Program-made: the position numbers and the translations under genes
The notes under the pieces: generated by a model
Seen by the model: the letters and a program-made list of their open reading frames with translations, nothing else
The model's database searches: none
Told to the model about the DNA's origin: nothing
In this document: positions 6,037-9,813 of the stretch, piece after piece
Position numbering within the stretch: position 1 is the stretch's first letter
How the letters are laid out: each line of letters starts with the position of its first letter
From: Selenomonadaceae bacterium
GTDB taxonomy: Bacteria > Bacillota > Negativicutes > Selenomonadales > Selenomonadaceae
NCBI GenBank assembly: GCA_016286075.1
Contig: JAEERZ010000063.1
Span: 1-9,813 of the forward strand
Reading direction: 5' to 3'
Length of the DNA: 9,813 nt

Positions 6037-6068
6037 AAAGGAGCGGGACGAGAAGCCCGCTCCTTTTT
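6037..6068 (+). terminator. Intrinsic terminator of the pgk-tpiA-gpmI operon
   Basis: AAAGGAGCGGG (6037-6047) pairs perfectly with CCCGCTCCTTT (6056-6066) around an 8-base loop. It extends by two more pairs and continues into a run of T to 6068, with a second T-run at 6075-6081. It lies 11 bases after the stop of the exported-protein gene and ends the operon. Confidence 0.92.
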
Positions 6069-6074
6069 CTGCGC

Positions 6075-6103
6075 TTTTTTTCTCCGCCGTACTCTGTTAT
6101 AAT
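6075..6103 (+). promoter_or_regulatory. Extended -10 promoter of dnaE
   Basis: TGTTATAAT at 6095-6103 is a perfect extended -10 element (TGn plus TATAAT). The region 17 bp upstream (6075-6080) is only a T-run, so there is no good -35, as is typical of extended -10 promoters. Transcription would begin near 6110, leaving a leader of about 36 bases. The promoter sits right behind the preceding terminator, so dnaE appears independently transcribed. Confidence 0.7.
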
Positions 6104-6145
6104 ATAAAAATACGAGTTATTGCGCGAATGAAGGGAGGCGACGGC

Positions 6146-9100
6146 ATGGAGAATCATTTTGCGCACTTGCATGTGCATACGGAGTATAGTCTGCTGGACG
6201 GCGCAAGCCGCGTCGGCGAATTGGTCGACGAAGTGAAAAAACTCGGCATGAACGCCGTCGCCATCACTGACCACGGGCAGATGTACGGCGTCATGGAGTT
6301 TTACAAGGCGGCGAAAAAGGCGGGCATCAAGCCGATCATCGGCTGCGAAGTATATCTTGCTCCTGCGTCGCGCAAGGATATGTTCGAGGTCGGCGGCGTC
6401 CGTTATTATCATTTGATTTTGCTGGCAGAGAACGATACGGGGTATCGGAATCTCGTGAAGCTCGTTTCCCTTGCGAATATTGAGGGAACTTACTATAAGC
6501 CGCGCGTGGATAAGGAGCTTTTGCGCCTCTACCATGAGGGCATTATCTGCCTGTCCGCCTGCATCGCGGGCGAGATACCGCGCGCTCTGATTCAGGATCA
6601 GCCGGACAGGGCGGACGAGCTGGTTGCCGAATATATCGATATTTTCGGAAAGGACAACTTCTTCATCGAGCTGCAAAAGCACGGCATACCAGAAGAGGAG
6701 AAGGCGACGGAGGGACTCGTTCGCCTCGCGCGGAAATACGGCGTCGGACTTGTCGTGACGAACGACTCTCATTATACCCATAAAGAGGATGCGGATTTTC
6801 ACGACGTACTGCTCTGCATTCAGACGGGAAAGACGTTGGAAGATCCCGGGCGTATGCGCTTCCAGAACGACGAATTCTATGTGAAGTCGCCGGAGGAGAT
6901 GGCGGAGCTTTTTCCCGAATATCCGGATGCGATGGAAAACACGGCAAAGATTGCCGAGCGGTGTAATGTGGAATTTTCCTTCGGCGGGCATATCCTGCCG
7001 CGATTCCCGTTGCCGGAAGGGCTGACGGACGAAGCGTATCTTCGCCAACTTTGCGAAGAGAAAGTTGACGGACGGTATGAGCCCGTTACGCCGGAAATTC
7101 GGGAACGCATGGAATATGAGCTGGGCGTTATCCATCAGATGGGGTTCGACAGCTATTTCCTGATCGTTTGGGATTTCATCAATTATGCGCGGGAACATGG
7201 CATTGCCGTAGGACCTGGCCGGGGCTCGGCAGCGGGGAGCATTGTAGCGTATATCCTCGGAATCACGGATATTGACCCTTTGAAATACGCGTTGCTTTTT
7301 GAGCGTTTTTTGAATCCTGAGCGCGTGACGATGCCGGATATTGACGTGGATTTCTGTTATATCCGCCGCAAAGAGGTCATTGATTATGTGAAGCGTCGGT
7401 ATGGCGACGACCATGTGGCGCAGATCATTACGTTCGGTACGATGGCGGCTCGAGGGGCAGTGCGCGACGTCGGCCGCGTTTTAGGCCTCTCTTATGCCGA
7501 CACCGACAAAGTGGCGAAATTGATTCCCACGGAGCTTGGTATCACGCTGGACAAGGCGTTGAAGGATTCGGCGGATTTCCGGAAACTGTACGAGGCGGAT
7601 TCGGGCGTGCGGCGCATGATTGATTTTGCGCGAAAAATCGAAGGCTTGCCTCGCCAGTCTTCTACGCATGCGGCGGGCGTCGTGATTGCCCGCGATCCCC
7701 TGACGAACTATATGCCGGTGCAGATATCCGAAGGGACGCTGGTGACGGCCTTTGATAAAGACCTCGTCGAAGAACTGGGCCTTTTGAAGATGGATTTTCT
7801 CGGCCTTCGGACGCTTACGGTCATCGCCGATACGATCAAAAATATCGAAGAGGCTCGCGGCGAAAAAATAGACGTCCACGATATTCCCGCCGTGGACGAA
7901 GCGACGGCGCGGATGCTTTGCGAGGGAAAGACCGGCGCCGTATTCCAAATGGAATCGGCGGGTATGACGCAGCTCGTCAAGGACTTGGCGCCTAAATGCT
8001 TTGAAGACCTGATTCCCACGGTGGCGTTGTATCGGCCCGGTCCTTTGGGCAGCGGCATGGTGCAGGATTTTATCGATGGCCGCAAGGGGAAAAAGAAGGT
8101 TTCCTATCTGCATCCGCTTTTGGAACCGATCCTGAAAGAGACCTTCGGCGTCGTGCTCTACCAGGAGCAGGTCATGCAGATTGTGCAGGTGCTGGCGGGC
8201 TTTTCTCTCGGCGAGGCGGATATCCTGCGTCGCGCCATGGGGCATAAGCAGCCGGAGCTTCTGATGCAGAAAAAGGAAGCTTTCCTTGCCGGTACGCGAA
8301 AGAACGGAATCAACGACGAATTGGCCGGCAGGATTTTCGAGTTGCTGACGCATTTTGCGAACTACGGCTTCAACAAGTCGCACAGCGCCGCATACGCGCT
8401 TGTCGCGTGGCAGACTGCGTATTTGAAGGTTCATTATCCGGCGGAATTCATGGCGGCCATGCTGACCAGCATTATGGACGTCAACGACAAGGTGAGCGTT
8501 TATATCGAACTGGCGCGGCGTATGGGAATTTCCGTGCTGCCGCCTGACGTCAATGCCAGCGCGGCGTCCTTCAGCGTGGACGGGAATGCGATTCGGTTCG
8601 GGCTTGCTGCGGTCCGCAATGTAGGGGAGCAGGCCATCGGAGAGATGGAAAAGATTCGGGCGAAGGGCGGTCCGTTCCTTTCATTGTATGATTTTTGCCG
8701 ACGCGTCGGCACGAAGCAAGTCAACAAGCGGACATTGGAAAGTCTGATTAAGTGCGGCGCCTTTGATTTCCTCGGCGCTAAGCGCGCGCAGCTTTTGGAG
8801 GTTGTCGCGCAGACGCTGGAAAAAGCATCGCAGGCGCAGAAGGAAGCGGACAGCGGGCAGATGGGGCTGTTTGGCGAAGAGGAATTGGGCGACGCGGAAA
8901 TCTTGCTCCCTGATATCCCGGAGGCGGAACTTTCCCAGATATTGGCGTGGGAAAAGGAGAACACGGGCTTTTACATCACCGGGCACCCTTTGGACGTTTA
9001 TAAGGATTTGATGGAAAAGTTGGCGCCGATTTCAAGGATTCTCGACGGCGAAGCGAAAGACAGGCAGCTCGTTCGGGTTGCGGGGTTGGCGGCGAAGGTG

Positions 9101-9541
9101 AAAAGGTCTTCGACGAAAAAAGGCGATACGATGGCGTATCTGACCATCGAAGATTACACAAGGGATATTGAGACGGTGGTTTTCCCCCGCCAGTTTTACG
9201 ATGCGGCGGATATCCTGACGGAAGACCGCCCTCTCGTGGTGCAGGGACGCGTGGATATATCGGACAAAGGCGTCAAGATTATCGCGGATAAGATTTGGCC
9301 GATGGAGAGCTATAAGACGGAATACTTTATCGTGACAAAAAGCGCTCTGGCGACGGCGGAAAATCAGGAACGCCTGCGGGCGGCGGCAAAGGCGCATCAC
9401 GGCGACCATGCGGTGCATCTCTATTTGACGGATAGGCGGAAAAACACAGATTTGGGGCCGGAATTTTGGATGGACGGCTCTCCGGAGGCGGCTGCCGCAG
9501 TGGAGGAAATATTCGGAGAGGGATCAGTACGGGAGCGTTAG
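6146..9541 (+). CDS. dnaE: DNA polymerase III alpha subunit
   Basis: The 1131-aa C-family replicative polymerase extends DNA at the fork. Order of parts: PHP domain (~5-210) with HLHVHTEYSLLDG, TDHG at 41-44 and NDSHY; polymerase region with VGPGRGSAAGS (~355-365), catalytic Asp400 and Asp402 in PDIDVDF, and Asp550 in KMDFLGLRTL; FNKSHSAAYA in the fingers; a helix-hairpin-helix region (~830-880); a sliding-clamp motif QMGLF (905-909); an OB fold (~973-1053); and a ~75-residue C-terminal domain resembling that of E. coli DnaE (AVHLYLTDRR). The PHP histidine cluster is intact, unlike E. coli, so metal binding and proofreading are plausible. The start at 6146 has GGGAGG 7 bases upstream; the ATG at 6128 precedes that site and is rejected. 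The C-terminal domain suggests the DnaE1 layout. Whether the organism also has PolC cannot be seen here. Confidence 0.98.
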   Translation: MENHFAHLHVHTEYSLLDGASRVGELVDEVKKLGMNAVAITDHGQMYGVMEFYKAAKKAGIKPIIGCEVYLAPASRKDMFEVGGVRYYHLILLAENDTGYRNLVKLVSLANIEGTYYKPRVDKELLRLYHEGIICLSACIAGEIPRALIQDQPDRADELVAEYIDIFGKDNFFIELQKHGIPEEEKATEGLVRLARKYGVGLVVTNDSHYTHKEDADFHDVLLCIQTGKTLEDPGRMRFQNDEFYVKSPEEMAELFPEYPDAMENTAKIAERCNVEFSFGGHILPRFPLPEGLTDEAYLRQLCEEKVDGRYEPVTPEIRERMEYELGVIHQMGFDSYFLIVWDFINYAREHGIAVGPGRGSAAGSIVAYILGITDIDPLKYALLFERFLNPERVTMPDIDVDFCYIRRKEVIDYVKRRYGDDHVAQIITFGTMAARGAVRDVGRVLGLSYADTDKVAKLIPTELGITLDKALKDSADFRKLYEADSGVRRMIDFARKIEGLPRQSSTHAAGVVIARDPLTNYMPVQISEGTLVTAFDKDLVEELGLLKMDFLGLRTLTVIADTIKNIEEARGEKIDVHDIPAVDEATARMLCEGKTGAVFQMESAGMTQLVKDLAPKCFEDLIPTVALYRPGPLGSGMVQDFIDGRKGKKKVSYLHPLLEPILKETFGVVLYQEQVMQIVQVLAGFSLGEADILRRAMGHKQPELLMQKKEAFLAGTRKNGINDELAGRIFELLTHFANYGFNKSHSAAYALVAWQTAYLKVHYPAEFMAAMLTSIMDVNDKVSVYIELARRMGISVLPPDVNASAASFSVDGNAIRFGLAAVRNVGEQAIGEMEKIRAKGGPFLSLYDFCRRVGTKQVNKRTLESLIKCGAFDFLGAKRAQLLEVVAQTLEKASQAQKEADSGQMGLFGEEELGDAEILLPDIPEAELSQILAWEKENTGFYITGHPLDVYKDLMEKLAPISRILDGEAKDRQLVRVAGLAAKVKRSSTKKGDTMAYLTIEDYTRDIETVVFPRQFYDAADILTEDRPLVVQGRVDISDKGVKIIADKIWPMESYKTEYFIVTKSALATAENQERLRAAAKAHHGDHAVHLYLTDRRKNTDLGPEFWMDGSPEAAAAVEEIFGEGSVRER

Positions 9542-9586
9542 CGCGGGATTCTGGAGACGACGGGATTCGGCAAGGAGGAATTAAGG

Positions 9587-9781
9587 ATGTGGAAGGCGAT
9601 TCATATCGCCGCGAGCCGGGAGCAGGCTGACAAGTTATGCGGCGCCTTGACTGGCGAAGGGTTTCTCGCGCGGGTGAAATCCGTGACCTGCGGTGAGGAC
9701 GCGGCGTTTGAAATACAGGTTCCGGAAGCGGAATCGGAGGATGCACAGGCGGTTATATGCGATATGGGCATCGGGCTTTGA
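9587..9781 (+). CDS. Small cytoplasmic protein, DUF2007-like
   Basis: The 64-aa protein has AAGGAGG (9572-9578) 8 bases upstream of its ATG and starts 45 bases after dnaE. It opens MWKAIHIAASREQADKL and continues with GEGFLARVKSV, AAFEIQVPEAES and EDAQAVICD. That gives a beta-alpha-beta-beta-alpha pattern: strand, helix over a 'reads neighbouring residues' surface, strands, then an EAESEDAQ helix. Small proteins of this pattern, often called DUF2007 or mis-annotated as 'glutamate decarboxylase', commonly lie between dnaE and pfkA in Firmicutes. That recognition is from memory and the biochemical role is unknown. There is no signal peptide or membrane segment. No terminator is visible in the 32 bases that follow, so the operon probably continues beyond the window, plausibly into pfkA (inference). 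Confidence 0.75.
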   Translation: MWKAIHIAASREQADKLCGALTGEGFLARVKSVTCGEDAAFEIQVPEAESEDAQAVICDMGIGL

Positions 9782-9813
9782 GAAGAAAAATTGCGGTTTT
9801 ATGTTTCGCGTTG

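Noticed and set aside
5600..7414. 604-codon open frame on the minus strand
   Set aside because: It runs antisense to the exported-protein gene and dnaE, crosses the terminator and dnaE promoter, and its Arg/His-rich translation matches no family. It is a shadow of GC-biased codons on the + strand.
9544..9568. Direct 8-bp repeat CGGGATTC at 9544-9551 and 9561-9568
   Set aside because: Too short and isolated; likely chance in the dnaE 3' spacer, with no attachment-site or mobile-element context.

Overview
The window carries housekeeping genes of a moderately GC-rich Firmicutes-type bacterium. Strong AGGAGG-type ribosome binding sites, hairpin-plus-T-tract terminators, TATAAT -10 boxes and the protein families present all fit. 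My best guess is a member of the Negativicutes (Selenomonas-like), because the codons are GC-rich but the regulatory signals are Firmicute-like. That placement is inferred from style and gene order, not from a database match. All eight genes lie on the + strand. The many long minus-strand open frames are shadows of the GC-biased codons.

Layout: (1) bases 3-80 are the C-terminal end of an unidentified gene, closed by a terminator hairpin (109-149). (2) A 257-base gene-free stretch (81-337) holds that terminator, a promoter and a leader hairpin. (3) gap (GAPDH, 338-1351) follows and is closed by a second strong terminator (1380-1420). (4) A block then reads: a 71-aa very acidic protein of unknown function, pgk, tpiA, gpmI and a predicted exported 209-aa protein of unknown function (1439-6025). 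It ends at a third terminator (6037-6068). (5) An extended -10 promoter (6095-6103) drives dnaE (6146-9541) and a 64-aa small protein (9587-9781), which probably continue into further genes beyond the window.

Gap, Pgk, TpiA and GpmI catalyse consecutive or adjoining steps of the lower and triose part of glycolysis, from dihydroxyacetone phosphate/glyceraldehyde 3-phosphate to 2-phosphoglycerate. They form a classic gap-pgk-tpiA-gpmI cluster. DnaE is the DNA polymerase III alpha subunit. In several Firmicutes, dnaE plus a small protein precedes pfkA and pyk, so the window may sit inside a longer glycolytic neighbourhood; that is inference.

I do not see a mobile element, CRISPR array, tRNA/rRNA, phage gene or defence system. 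The points worth a second look are modest: two small or exported genes of unknown function embedded in the glycolytic operon, unusual N- and C-terminal extensions on triosephosphate isomerase, and hairpins that could uncouple expression of gap, pgk-tpiA and gpmI.
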